From: Seiridium cupressi
Lineage: Eukaryota; Ascomycota; Sordariomycetes; Amphisphaeriales; Sporocadaceae
NCBI GenBank assembly: GCA_036674765.1
Contig: JARVKI010000034.1
Coordinates: 124,001 to 188,000, forward strand
Reading direction: 5' to 3'
DNA: 64,000 nt
The position numbers and the translations under genes were made by a program. The stretch's first letter is position 1. The number at the start of each line of letters is the position of its first letter. Below, one piece after another: positions 47,767 to 58,353 of the stretch. The notes under the pieces are model-generated. The model made no database searches. It saw nothing but the letters and a program-made list of their open reading frames with translations, and was not told the DNA's origin.

Positions 47767-48722
47767 GGTACGGCCAGGAAGGTCAAACCATGGACTAGCT
47801 TTTTCGTCACAGTATGAGGTTGCTGGAATGAGTTGCTGGGCTATGATGACACCCAACAATCATAATCCAACTTGGTTCGACACAGTAGGTCAAATAATAA
47901 TGAACTTAGCAAAAACCCAGTTTCCTCTTGATCTGTCATCTGTCAGGATATAACTTGATCATTCGCACCGCCTGACGGGTGATGACTATTCGTTGGCGTT
48001 ACGAGCGCCGCAAAACCATGTTATGTCTGTCGGCTAACTATGCAGCCAGCAGGCGCAGCACCGCTCCCTTGCGCTGACATGGAGAAAATACATGGCTGCT
48101 TATGTGCAGAGATAAATACTATCACGCACTGGGCATAGTCCCAAATTAGTGGTAGCCGGCATACCATTATCTAAGAGCAGTTAGATGGACATATTATTGG
48201 ACTGTCTCAGGATCACAACGCAGACGGAAGGAAATATAGTGGGTAATTGGATAGACCTCAAGTGCATGCCTACTTCTTTAACTTGGCTCGCTACTTACCA
48301 ATCATCACAAATCCTTACTCTCCGTTTTTCAGATTAGCACCTCATGAAATCGTATCTTGTTCCCGTATTTACAGTCTCTAGCTCTCAGAAGAGCGTAGCT
48401 CATCTCTAAAATACAACATGCCACATCTATCTATAACGACCGACGGGAGCTCACAGAGCTTCAGGGGTATCGCGCTGTACGCCAGAATCTCCGAGCCATG
48501 GTAAAAGAGTGTGTAGACCGCCCAGCTCAGCCCAGACGTTCCTCTCCTATGTACACCCTCATATCGTCATCAGAATATCATGAAATTCCCGGAACTCCAA
48601 ACTCCAACCTTCATGCAAATCATAACAAGCCATACACGTTACCACAGGAATGCACCACCATAACCGTCTCCGTCAATTTTGATCCAGTTCCTAGATCTTC
48701 AGAAAAAGACTTGGATCGGGAA
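47767..48722. other. Intergenic region between the P450 and Pth11-like genes
   Basis: No gene is supported. Both neighbours are on the minus strand; this should hold the P450 promoter and the 3' end of the Pth11-like gene. Confidence 0.5.
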
Positions 48723-50107
48723 TTACCAAGTCGTCCTTCGACTTGACCTGGCAGACACCAGGCGACTCCTCGACGACCTTGCCGAGTCGCCCCAGTCCTC
48801 AACCCATTCTTCCACGCCGTGATTCCTCGAGTTGCGCGGATCTCTCGAGTTCCACGACCATCCACTGTTGGTGCTCTGGTGATCGAACGTTACCCTCTGT
48901 GGGCTCGTTTCCTTCTCCTTTCCTTTGTCGCTCCTGATCAATGCGGGTTCCGGCTTCTCAAGATCCACCTCCCCGCTCACCACGACTTTCCTCCTGCTGT
49001 GCCTCTGCGCTTTCTCAACGTCGTAGTCCTCACTCAGCCCTCGGCAATGGAACACCGTGCCTCGGACCGAGTCACGTCTGACCGTTCCTGAATAGCGCGC
49101 CGGGTGAGCTGGTGCCGATGAGCCGCGGGTTAGGTCCACGGCCTTGCGGAAGAGGGGACGCAGGGTTGCGGTCGAGGAGGCAATGATCCCCACGCCGTTC
49201 TCGACCGTACTCCAGATGGTAAAGTCGGTGAAGACATACAAGAAGTCAATGCTGTGGGTCAATTGCCAGACGTAGGGAATGCGGACTAGTGTTGCTGCTG
49301 AGGCTCTATAATCGGCTCTTGTCAGCTTTGGTCTTCTTTGAATATGAGGTTCGAAGATAGGACATGACATGTGAGAGGGACTTACAGAATACCGAGCGCC
49401 AAGATTCCAGCAACAGATATCTTGGCACGTCTGTTCAACTCCACGTTCCATACAAGCGCAATGGGAAGCAGCCCCAATGTCAAGTCCGCAAACGCGTTGA
49501 CTGCCGTGGCGGCATACGTCGAGCCCGAGCCCAGTTCCTTTGAGACACAGGTACCTTTGATGGAGACCGAGGTTACCCTGTTCCAGAAGTAGTCGATGGG
49601 TTGGCATTGGGCGATGGCGATGAACATGTAGACAATATTGAAGATCAACACTATCGCCAAGACACCCCAGATGACCGTAGTCTGCCATTGACGAGAACAG
49701 ATGCGCAAGAGGAAGATGCCCACGGTGAACTTGAGGAAGACAGAGGTCAGGATGTAAGCAATTTCGCCAAGCCACCGAGCCAGGAGGGCATCGGAGAGGT
49801 TGGAGAATGGCACGGCGAGCAGATGTTTGCCGGCGCCGTGCTCAACGCTCAGGAAAACGCAGGCGCAGAAGAATGCGAAGGAGGCCTGGCCTGTGTTAGT
49901 CTGGATACTAGATTGATGACTTTTGCCCATGCTTATTGAGGCTAGGCTTACCAATGTTGCCAGTGCCAAGTAGTCCTCAATTCTAAAGGACTTGAGTATA
50001 GCAATCCTCACGTAGCATCGCAACGCCACCGTGATGGTCGATATCACCAGCAGTGACAGCGTCACGTCGAAGATCTCGGGGCCCCGGTCATCGTCGCCTT
50101 GTGCCAT
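48723..50107 (-). CDS. Pth11-like seven-helix membrane protein (fungal rhodopsin-domain family)
   Basis: Three exons on the minus strand (50107-49952, 49885-49386, 49305-48723) give 412 codons. About seven hydrophobic helices fill residues 10-285. They include 'VTLSLLVISTITVALRCYVR' followed by 'IEDYLAL', 'WLGEIAYILTSVFLKFTVGI', 'VIWGVLAIVLIFNIVYMFIA' and 'AFADLTLGLLPIALVWNVEL'. The sequence 'RCYVR...F..EDYLALAT' at the end of the first helix and 'C.P..YFW' in the third loop are hallmarks of the fungal integral-membrane family related to Pth11. The C-terminal 120 residues are Ser/Arg/Glu-rich and cytosolic. Some family members sense surfaces in plant pathogens; for most the ligand and partner are unknown. 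It lacks an obvious CFEM domain. Confidence 0.85.
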
Positions 50108-52383
50108 GGTCGTGTATGTGCGGTTCCACGATGTGACAGATTAGTGTCAGCAATAGGAGTTGAGATTCATACAAGACAAGCGAGGGACCGCTCCAGTCGG
50201 AGGGCATCAAAGACGAGCGAGATTAGAAGTGACATCAAACAACCCACGTGCGGACGGCAGGGCCAAGTATATACCGTCGGTGCGTCCCGGGAGGCGAGAG
50301 AGACAAGCGGAATTATGTCTCTGCCCGACGTATGTCTCCGGACGAAGCATCCACACATTTCGCCAACGTTCCCGCTCAATCCAGCTCGCTATGGGGGAGT
50401 ACCGCCGGCACTCATGATAGCGCTAGAATCATATAGGGGAGGTCAGCACCATCCAGGCAACCTTTGGTGCATCAGAGCACCACCTGGAGAGAACTGATCA
50501 TTCTCCGCACATCGGACGGCCCATTGCGATGCTACTGCGATGCGCGCCTTGGCATCTGACTGACTACGTATGCCTATACCTGGACCCACCAGTCTCGCCC
50601 GTAGCGAAGACAGGAATAACCTCCAGAGGGCCCTGCCACGGCGGCAACTAACTCCCCAGGGTATCATCGTGGCCCGCAGCCGTTGTATGGCCGAAGGTTT
50701 GGAGTGCGTATGTCATGCATACCAGCAGTGTCTCACATGCCAGATGCGGGAGCCGCATTGCTCAAATGGTGGTGAGCTCGCGGCGACAGGGCCACGGATC
50801 GGGAAACCCAGTGCGTTACCCTGGCGGTGATCATCCTAGAGGGCGCTACAGAACTCCAGTCTTGGCCAGCTCATGTCTCCGCATAGCACGCTCAGATCTC
50901 GTGTTCTTGGCTATCTCTCCATATTTTTCGGAGAGTCAAGACACAATTTGAACAAGAGCCTTTGTCTAGTTACCCGTGTAACACGTGTGTTTGCAAGTTT
51001 TGGTTGCGGTAGTGCTCCGGTCTATCTTTCGGCACACCCAAGCTCTCGGGAGCAAGGATGTTCGGTACGCAATACAGAAAGTAAAGCCGTCAAAGCTGAT
51101 GATCCAGGCTTCGTCATCGCCACATGATTCTTTTGCGGACAGCACCGTCAGGTTGCACTCTGGACAAAGCAAAGCCGTTGTTGTGCAATAATCGGGCGAC
51201 TGCGATGAATATGGCCTGCACAGTCTGCATCAAGATAAGAGTCGTCGTATGCGCGTGAATGGTACCAAGTAGCAATGGAAAACCAGTAACGCGAGGACGG
51301 TGACCATGTTCAGCATCTGGTTCTGACAGAGCTCTACTATGGAGAAGGTCCCTGTGGGGTTGTCGTTGACCTTCCTTTCGAGGAGACATTCGACCTGCCG
51401 AGGACACGGCCACCACGCTCACGCTCACGCTCACGCCGTGGGTGTTGTGGGGTATGCCTCCAGGTATGTTTGGCAGGGGGTCCCTACGGCAGAGGCCGAG
51501 GGAATCTGCCGCTAAGAGGAAGCGAATATGCAATGCAGGTAGACACAAGAGATACCAGCGACATGAACGTCCTAATGTGACTAAAAGATGGTCTTAACAA
51601 AATCTATAGCAGCAGTATCCACAAAAAGTTCTTATCATGAACCATAGTAGCATTTTGTGTCTTGTCCGGTATGTTCTTTTGCCTCTAAGTGGGATACACA
51701 TCACGCAAAATCCATACCGCCTGCCACTCATGTGTGCCTGACGACCATAAGAGGAGTATGACATGTAGGCCAGAGTCTCACAACACATCACAACAATGGA
51801 CAAGAACTCAGTGGTGCTCACTGTTTCCTCTATAACAAGCAAGTGACATCAGTGGTTCCTTGTTCCATGTTCTCTCTCGAGGAACCCTGGCTCAAGTCTC
51901 CACATCCATATCAGTTGTCGCTCTATAATGCATACCATTTTCTTCCCTCATCACCAAGAAGGGTTATTAAAATACCATGATCGCCCCTTGACCGCTGCCT
52001 GTTTTGTTGCCGCCAAAGTGCTTATCATCGACGACCGAGACGTCTGGAATCCAGCCAGTAACTTGGGGCTAATGCTCCACCAGCTCTATTATGCGGGCTT
52101 CTGTAGGGCCCTCTTTGGTGATCCACTTATGTCTCGAGAAAGGAAATGAAAATAGACAAGCAGAATATCGCTTCCCTAAGCACTAAGTTAGTGCACAATG
52201 ATTCTCTGAGTATGGCTAGAAACTTACGAAATGCACGTCCCAATATTTGTCGAATCGTTGCATCGACGATGGGATCGACGCCAGGGGTAAGTGGACGGCA
52301 ATCGACGACTAAAAAAAATAAAGAAAAAAAAATTTAGCAGAGGACACCAAATACGTGTGAGAAACTAACCAACAACGGACCCT
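50108..52383. other. 2.3-kb region without a supportable gene
   Basis: Short overlapping frames only. A small tandem repeat of cacgct (four units, the last imperfect) lies at 51414-51437. The left end holds the Pth11-like promoter. Confidence 0.45.
51414..51437. repeat. Hexanucleotide tandem repeat (cacgct)
   Basis: Three exact copies of cacgct are followed by one ending in c (cacgcc). It lies in a gene-free region; no function is evident. Confidence 0.8.
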
Positions 52384-53853
52384 TCAGTCCTCTAGTCGGA
52401 CTGCATAAAAGCCACCCCAAGGAGTGATGTACCAACGGCAAGGTAGATTATCGATGGTGAATCGGGAACGCTTGGTCCAGTTACCATCCAGTTCTCGACA
52501 CATGTACATGCGGGCGGGGTCATCATCGGCAGGCTTGATGTCCTGTGCCTCAAGAATGTTGTCTTTCTGCATAGACTCAAGCAGATCGCACGTTTGTTCG
52601 TTCTGTGTACGACCAATGCCCATGATGTCGGGAGGAAGCATGCCAGGGGGAGACACTCCAGGAGCATAGTTACCTGGAAACATCTGAGGCTGATAGCCAC
52701 CCATGACACTGCTGACCGGCTGAGGCATACCCGGAGCAGACATGACAGCAGGAATACCCTGAGAGGGCATCATTGCAGGCATGCCATGCATGGGCTGACC
52801 ACCTTGAACCACAATGGGCTGAGGCTGGTGCGACATCATGGGGATAGACATGGGAGCGGTTGCGATACCGGGCTGGACCTGCTGAAGAAGTAATGGTTAG
52901 CAAATTACTCAAAAACTGATTCTGAATGAAATTCAAGGAAGAGATTGGACTGCTAAATTGTTCAGGAGAGGCATGGTGATCATGGCTCCTCGGTCACAAG
53001 GAGACGCAAGTTTCATCAAAATCTCATAGGATAGTAACTCAGATGAGAGACTTGCTTGGTAAGGGAAGAAGCAGGGCGCTTGCTGTTGAAGAGGGAGTGT
53101 GAAGTTCATCGGAACTGCTTCTTGATGGTAAACACAAACCTGCGGCGGGGTGAAGAGAACCGGGGCGGGGGCTGCAGGGTAAGGACAAGTGCACGGCGCC
53201 GACTGAGGAGGCAAGAATGCCGGACCAGTGCCGGGCATGGCCTGGACACCGCTATCGAAGCGAGGTCGGTAGACGTGGGGGATCGGGCCGTAGGTGGTGT
53301 CTGGGACGGGCGGCTGGAAGTTTTGGCCTGTATTAGGCATGGCACCATTTCCGTAGTCGGCCATCGTGTGGATGGGAGGAGGGACGAATGCGGTTCTTAC
53401 AATGTAAGGATTAAAGTATGGTTGACAAGTGTGAATGTGACTGACCAAGTTGGGTGGAGTGTGGTTGATCAGATATGGGTTGTGGTGCTGATGAAGCTGG
53501 AAAGCTCCGTGGTGGGGCAGACGATTTGAATTCTGGTAGAAAAAGCCAGCTTGGGGAGCTTGATTCTGCTGGAATTGCGGATTGATGCTGCCTGTTTGGT
53601 GAAGACTGTGCTGCTGACCAAAGGTCGGATGTGGCCCGTTCACACCACCCAAGGCGTGACCACCATTGCCATTGCCACTGGGGTACTGCAAAGTATTCTG
53701 AACACCGGGACCTGGAACGCTGGGATCACTGGCCGTGCCGGCGCTGGCATAGCTCGTAGACTCGCTGTTGCCAGAGGTCCGAGCATGCTGACGAACGGGG
53801 ATTTCGTTCGAGATGGTGGTCTTCTTGCCCTTCTTGCCCTTTTCGTCTGACAT
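52384..53853 (-). CDS. Uncharacterised Gln/Pro/His-rich protein with conserved-looking C-terminus
   Basis: I propose two exons on the minus strand (53853-53056 and 52881-52384) giving 431 codons. I do not recognise the protein. It starts with a basic 'MSDEKGKKGKKT', then a long stretch rich in Gln, Pro, His, Asn and Gly. A Cys-containing part follows (about 215-245, 'APCTCPYPAAPAPV', 'QVCVYHQEAVP'), then a Met/Pro-rich part. The C-terminal 70 residues are more regular: 'QTCDLLESMQKDNILEAQDI', then 'RMYMCRELDGNWTKRSRFTI' and 'CRWYITPWGGFYAVRLED'. The last block resembles a small fungal domain I cannot name. The intron would use a GC donor (CAA|GCAAGT) and TTCTTCAG acceptor. Reading through it instead ends after about 40 poorly conserved residues. 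The junction is the weakest part of the model. Confidence 0.6.
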
Positions 53854-54277
53854 CGTGATATTGTGATATTGTTGACGTGGAGGAGAAATTTGCAGCTCAA
53901 GGACTTGTGCGGATTCCCGGACAGTAGAGATTATATTCAGCTGTAGACTGAATGTGCGGTTGGGTAACCCAGGAAGGCGGAGTGCCAATCGGTCTCTCTC
54001 AAGAAAGAGATTTTTGCGAGGGTTTTCAAGGAGGGGGTAAGGCGTAGGGTACGATACACGAAGGATTAGAGAATTGTGTAGCTGAAGGAAAACATCTTTC
54101 TAAGTTGCGAGTGGGGGATGTGGCAGTGGCTTTATTGTGGTGTTGTGTTCAATATTTTTGTTGGTGGAGGATGAAGTGAATTCTTGTTGAAGCCGTTTAT
54201 TCGATTGCGAACCCACCTTAGCAAGTTCACATAGAAGCTAGAGGGTTACGTTCAGATCAGATAACAGAGGCACTTAC

Positions 54278-54454
54278 GGTATTTCCAACTCTGGGCACCC
54301 ATTGTTGGCCATTCCACACGTATTGGAACATCTGTTGTCGACGCCGCTGCTCGGGAGCATCATCCTCTTCGAGAACAATGTCTTTCACTGGCCAGCACGA
54401 GAGACACATGGCGTCTGCGTCGTCTCTGTCGTCTTCTTGAGTATTTGGTGGTGC
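54278..54454 (-). CDS. Possible unassigned exon, coding-like
   Basis: On the minus strand this stretch is open from just after a TAA. It reads as an acidic then basic peptide with 'EDDRDDADAMCLSCWPVKDI' and 'QQMFQYVWNGQQWVPRVGNT', and ends exactly at a GTAAGT donor. An ATG lies at 54419. The composition looks coding, but I could not connect it to the gene that starts at 53853 or to another start. It could be a first exon, part of a small gene, or chance. Confidence 0.3.
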
Positions 54455-55318
54455 TTACAGCAAATGGGTGATAGAATATTGTCTGATGATGCCGTCTGGT
54501 TGCGATAGATTTTGTTGTCTGCCCTCTCTTGATGATGGCAAGTCAGACAAAATTGGAAGTAGCTTCACGTCTGTGTGGATCGCGCTTGATGAATTACGTG
54601 GCTGGCACTTCATTTGCTTAAATGCAATTATCTTGGGGTCTGAGATCACATCGTCCCAATCCAATCTAGTTTAGAACAGAATTTTGCAACTGGTGCTTTT
54701 GAGTTGGTCCAACTTCAGCATAACCAAGCGGGCTTACTACGTTAACCAGTGAATTAAGTTCGTTTGCACCTCCCTTTTCCTCATAGTGTTTATTATTACC
54801 AGCCGCCTGTATGTAGGATAGCATCTCTCCCTATGCACAAGTACTACATTGTACCTGTTTCTCTGATCCGATGACATTCTCGGAAGCTTAACAGGTTTGC
54901 ATGTGCAGTTTCTCTCCTGAGAGGCCTATTATACACATTTCTTACGCCAAGTATGCCTCTTCCCATAACAAAGTTCTTGAATGAATACCGGAGAAGTACC
55001 AATTCACCTCCCCTCATTAACAAACATCGAGCACGATCCAAATGTTATCCGGAGAGTCATACCGTGCTCTGTGCAATGGGATACTCGATTTCTGGCCTCT
55101 CCTAGCTTCCAGTTACTCGATATCGGCTTTCATGCTCTCAGTGCCTTGTAGATTGGACCGAACCCGTCCCATCATTCTTCGGCATCCCTTCACAAAGGCA
55201 GATCTTGACTCGTCCCTTCGTCTTCGGTGTGTAGAGCTCGATGCTCTTCAAGCTTGTGTGTCTGCCGAAGGATTGATTAGAAACGTCTCATAAGAATGAT
55301 ACTAGGTTGAGGCCTTAC
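54455..55318. other. Intergenic or uncertain coding region
   Basis: Mostly featureless. Near 55140-55262, on the minus strand, a frame reads 'SLKSIELYTPKTKGRVKIC' and 'LCEGMPKNDGTGS', just downstream of a CGGCAG acceptor. It may be a last exon of the gene ending at 55385, but its phase does not match the donor before it. Confidence 0.3.
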
Positions 55319-55384
55319 CTTGATAAAAGCTGGCTGTGCCTCAGGTTCCTTGGAGAATTCATCGAGCAGGCGTTGGAAGTCTTC

Positions 55385-56264
55385 CTACGTCTCCAGGCCA
55401 CCCCAATTGCCAGTGAGCTCTGCTGTCTTGCCTTTGTTCACGAGTTTCTTGTACGACCAGCGGGTACAATCCTGAGAACTCGTCTCGGGGGGCCAGGGCA
55501 TAGACATAAGTCTCTGCAAGGAGGCTGGACTCGGGGGATCCCAGATGCTCTGCATGCAGTCATACGCATCATAGTTCGTTATTGCTGCGCATTTGGGGGT
55601 TGCGATGGAGTTCAGCCAAGCAAGGAAGCCCTCATGTTCGCCCTGTTTCCCGGATATAGTGGCTTCATGAAATTCGAATCCGGTCTTGTCTGGGCCAGTA
55701 ATCTTTAGAAGACAGACCTTCAGCTTCGTCTCCTTTGTGGACTCGGGTGGAAGCGATATCTCGGCAAGCTGGAGTTGGTGCCTTGCAAGAAGTTGCAGCT
55801 ATATGGATACCAGTGTCAACCTCGTGATCGAGAACAAACATGGTTCCATTTACCTTCTCTTTCATGTTCAAACGAGCCAGTGGCTTCGAATCGGCCCCCT
55901 CGATCAAGCCGCGTCGCTCAATATCTTGATCCAGCAGCGGAAACATCGCAGCTACCACGTCAGGGTTCTTGAGAATGAAATCTTTCAGATCTGCGTAATG
56001 AGCATGGAGTTCAGCATCCTTGGGAGCCGAATCGTCGCAACGGATGCGAAGATAGAGATCTGAGTTCTGAATGGATAGATAGAGTTCGCGGGGTTGCGAC
56101 TGTATCTCTCCACCACCATCATCCTTTTCGGCTGAATAATTAGGGTCGAAACGGAAGGTCTGGCGCATCATCTCCTGCATAGTCACTGTAGTCCCATTCG
56201 AACGCCAGCTCGAAACATAGTACGAGACTAGCAGGTTCTTGAGCTGCTCCGGTGTGACTGACAT
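55385..56264 (-). pseudogene. Uncharacterised gene, interrupted by an in-frame TAG
   Basis: Two exons on the minus strand (56264-55821 and 55768-55385; GTTGAC...CCAG) give 275 codons to a TAG. The protein is acidic and not recognised. Segments include 'ELYLSIQNSDLYLRIRCDD', 'FILKNPDVVAAMFPLLDQDI', 'VCLLKITGPDKTGFEFHEAT' and 'DCMQSIWDPPSPASLQRLMS'. Directly after the TAG the same frame continues coding-like as 'EDFQRLLDEFSKEPEAQPAF' and ends at a GTAAGG donor (55318-55313). A TAG in the place of one sense codon therefore looks like a point disruption, a sequencing error, or an unrecognised intron. There is no signal peptide or membrane segment. It could also be a genuine stop, in which case the downstream similarity to coding sequence is chance. 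Confidence 0.5.
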
Positions 56265-56931
56265 TGTAGCTCGCAGGACCGGTGGTCCAAAGAATAAGAG
56301 GCGTTGAAAGCACCAGTGGGTTGATGTTGGGATTGTGAATATGAAACAGCTTGCGTGAAAATATGATCGCCTGGCCTTTCAAGGGCCCGCAGTTCGGAGG
56401 CCGTGTATGGCCTTTCAGTACTGCAAACAGCTGGACTAGTGCTAGAGCGCACGCAATGGTTGCTGCTGAGAGATTGATCAATGGGCCCTCAAGCCGAAAT
56501 CGTTGATGAGAAGTTGGGGGGACTGTTCAAATTTGTGGTCGAGAACTTTGTGGTATTGAGGGCTGGCGGGCTTGCACCTGCCTCCTTGGACTACCAAACG
56601 ACGACGAAGCGGTATTCAAGGTCATAAAAAGTCAATTGCCACCCCAGAGCTGACTAGAACGCCTAACCCTCCACATCCACAGCCATGGAATGCCTTTCTA
56701 ATGCGCTTAGCCATCTATTTTACATACGTCCAGTCAGAGGAGAGATGATCCATTCGCTATGCGACCAACCAAAGGAGGCACCATTGTTTAGACCAAAAGA
56801 TAGAAGTGATTACATGGTGTAATGAGACCTCGGGTGAAGTCCCAGTATCGTACATTGTATACCCGAGAAGCCTGTAGCCGGTATATTGCGGCCACTGTGT
56901 TTCGAGATCCGAGATCTGGAAGAAGTCATGA
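56265..56931. other. Intergenic region
   Basis: Holds the promoter of the uncharacterised gene and the 3' end of TIM23. No gene is supported; overlapping minus-strand frames at 56140-56481 are shadows. Confidence 0.5.
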
Positions 56932-57684
56932 TTATAGCTTTTGCTCAAGCTCCTCAGGTCCCGAAAAGAACGCTCGCTTGGTGACCTGATTGATGATCAG
57001 CATGGGTCACTGTGCAACGGGAGATAAAGAGGTTCGGCATACCGCCCACGCCGAAGCAATCGATGCAACCACACCTCCAGAGATCAACATCGGCCGCAGA
57101 CCCCTCGTACTCTTGAAAACCATACCACTCAGTCCACCTGCTAGGATTGTGTTGAAAGCATCATGCTTGCCCCTTACATATCCAATACCCGAACTGAACA
57201 AGTTATACGTAATGGCAACGACACCGGCCGAGTTTCCGAGGAACGGTCCACGACGCGTAACGGCGTTGAGTACCGAGTTCAGGCGCAGTTTCGGGGGCTG
57301 GCCCGCAGACCTCCTCAAGCCCTCCTGTAGACCCCAAGCACCTCCTATCGTCAGGGCAGATAGATACGTGATACCAGTTCCGTAACAGAGGTCGTCGCTG
57401 AAGCCTCGAGAGGGGATGACAGACTGGGAGCCGGGTAGGTCTGACAGTTGCGCATCTTCGAGGGTGAGGTACTCTAAGCCATCCTTATTCAGGCCGGCTA
57501 GAGGGTGTAATTGCGAGGGGTCGGCAAAGGCGGAGCTCTTCAGGAACTGGTCGACGCCTTGAGCTTCCGACGGATCGAATGGTGTCGGAGAGAAGGATGT
57601 GGTGGGTGTCTGGGCTGGCGCAGTTTGATCGCTAGGGGTCGACGACGATGACTTGCGTCCGGTGAGCGTCTCCCAAATAGACAT
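56932..57684 (-). CDS. TIM23: Mitochondrial import inner membrane translocase subunit Tim23
   Basis: Two exons on the minus strand (57684-57043 and 56985-56932) give 231 codons. A Ser/Thr/Pro-rich intermembrane-space part (1-90) contains the Tim23 block 'GVDQFLKSSAFADPSQLHPLAGL'. The membrane domain follows with 'CYGTGITYLSALTIGGAWGL', 'LRLNSVLNAVTRRGPFLGNS' and 'LAGGLSGMVFKSTRGLRPM', the conserved GxxxG helices of the Tim17/22/23 family. The small last exon, 'VTKRAFFSGPEELEQKL', replaces a read-through end. The junction is phase 0 (GCG|GTATGC...AATCAG). Tim23 is the channel subunit importing presequence proteins. The gene is divergent from TRM732. Confidence 0.95.
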
Positions 57685-58353
57685 TGTGTTTGGTGTAATG
57701 AGGAGATCCGATTGAAAAAATTACAAGCAGAAGTGTATGCGCAAGAAGTCGGTCGCGGAGGAAGGCGGATCCAGGTGTGGAAGATGTTGGGGTGATGTCG
57801 CCGTGCGGCTACCGAGCTGGCCAGAAAAGGTTGAAGCTCGCCGGCGGCCGACACGATAAAAAAAAATCTGGTCCGCGATTAAGGCACATGGCCCGTGCTC
57901 ACAACAGGGGTATGGCTCGTCGTTCTTTTGCGGTCGGTGGGTCTTTCCAAAGGACTTTGGGGCACCTGCAAAGCACAAAACCGCAGGCGCATGCGCATGC
58001 ACCATTTTTGAGCAGTAGTTTAACTAGTTTGGAATATCTAAAATTTCCGAACCATCATAACCACCACTGGCAATCCTTTGACTGGATATTAAACCGACCA
58101 GGAATCTGGAATACCAGCAACCGCAACCGCACCCTTTCTCAAGAGCCACAAAAACGCTGGGTTTCCTTCACAACATGCTAGTTATATAAACATTATCATT
58201 TGAGCTCAGGTACAACTAGCTCGATGCCCAGCGGCGCCTGGGTCCACCTTATTCTCCCGGAGTCCAGGTCGTGCCCGGAATCTGGTCTGAATGTAATACG
58301 TACAGAACAGGGGATTCTTGTTTACTAGAAAATCTTCCGAGGAACGAAGCAAC
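57685..58353. promoter_or_regulatory. Divergent intergenic region between TIM23 and TRM732
   Basis: About 670 bases lie between the two start codons and must hold both promoters. No gene is supported. I could not pick specific factor sites. Confidence 0.45.
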
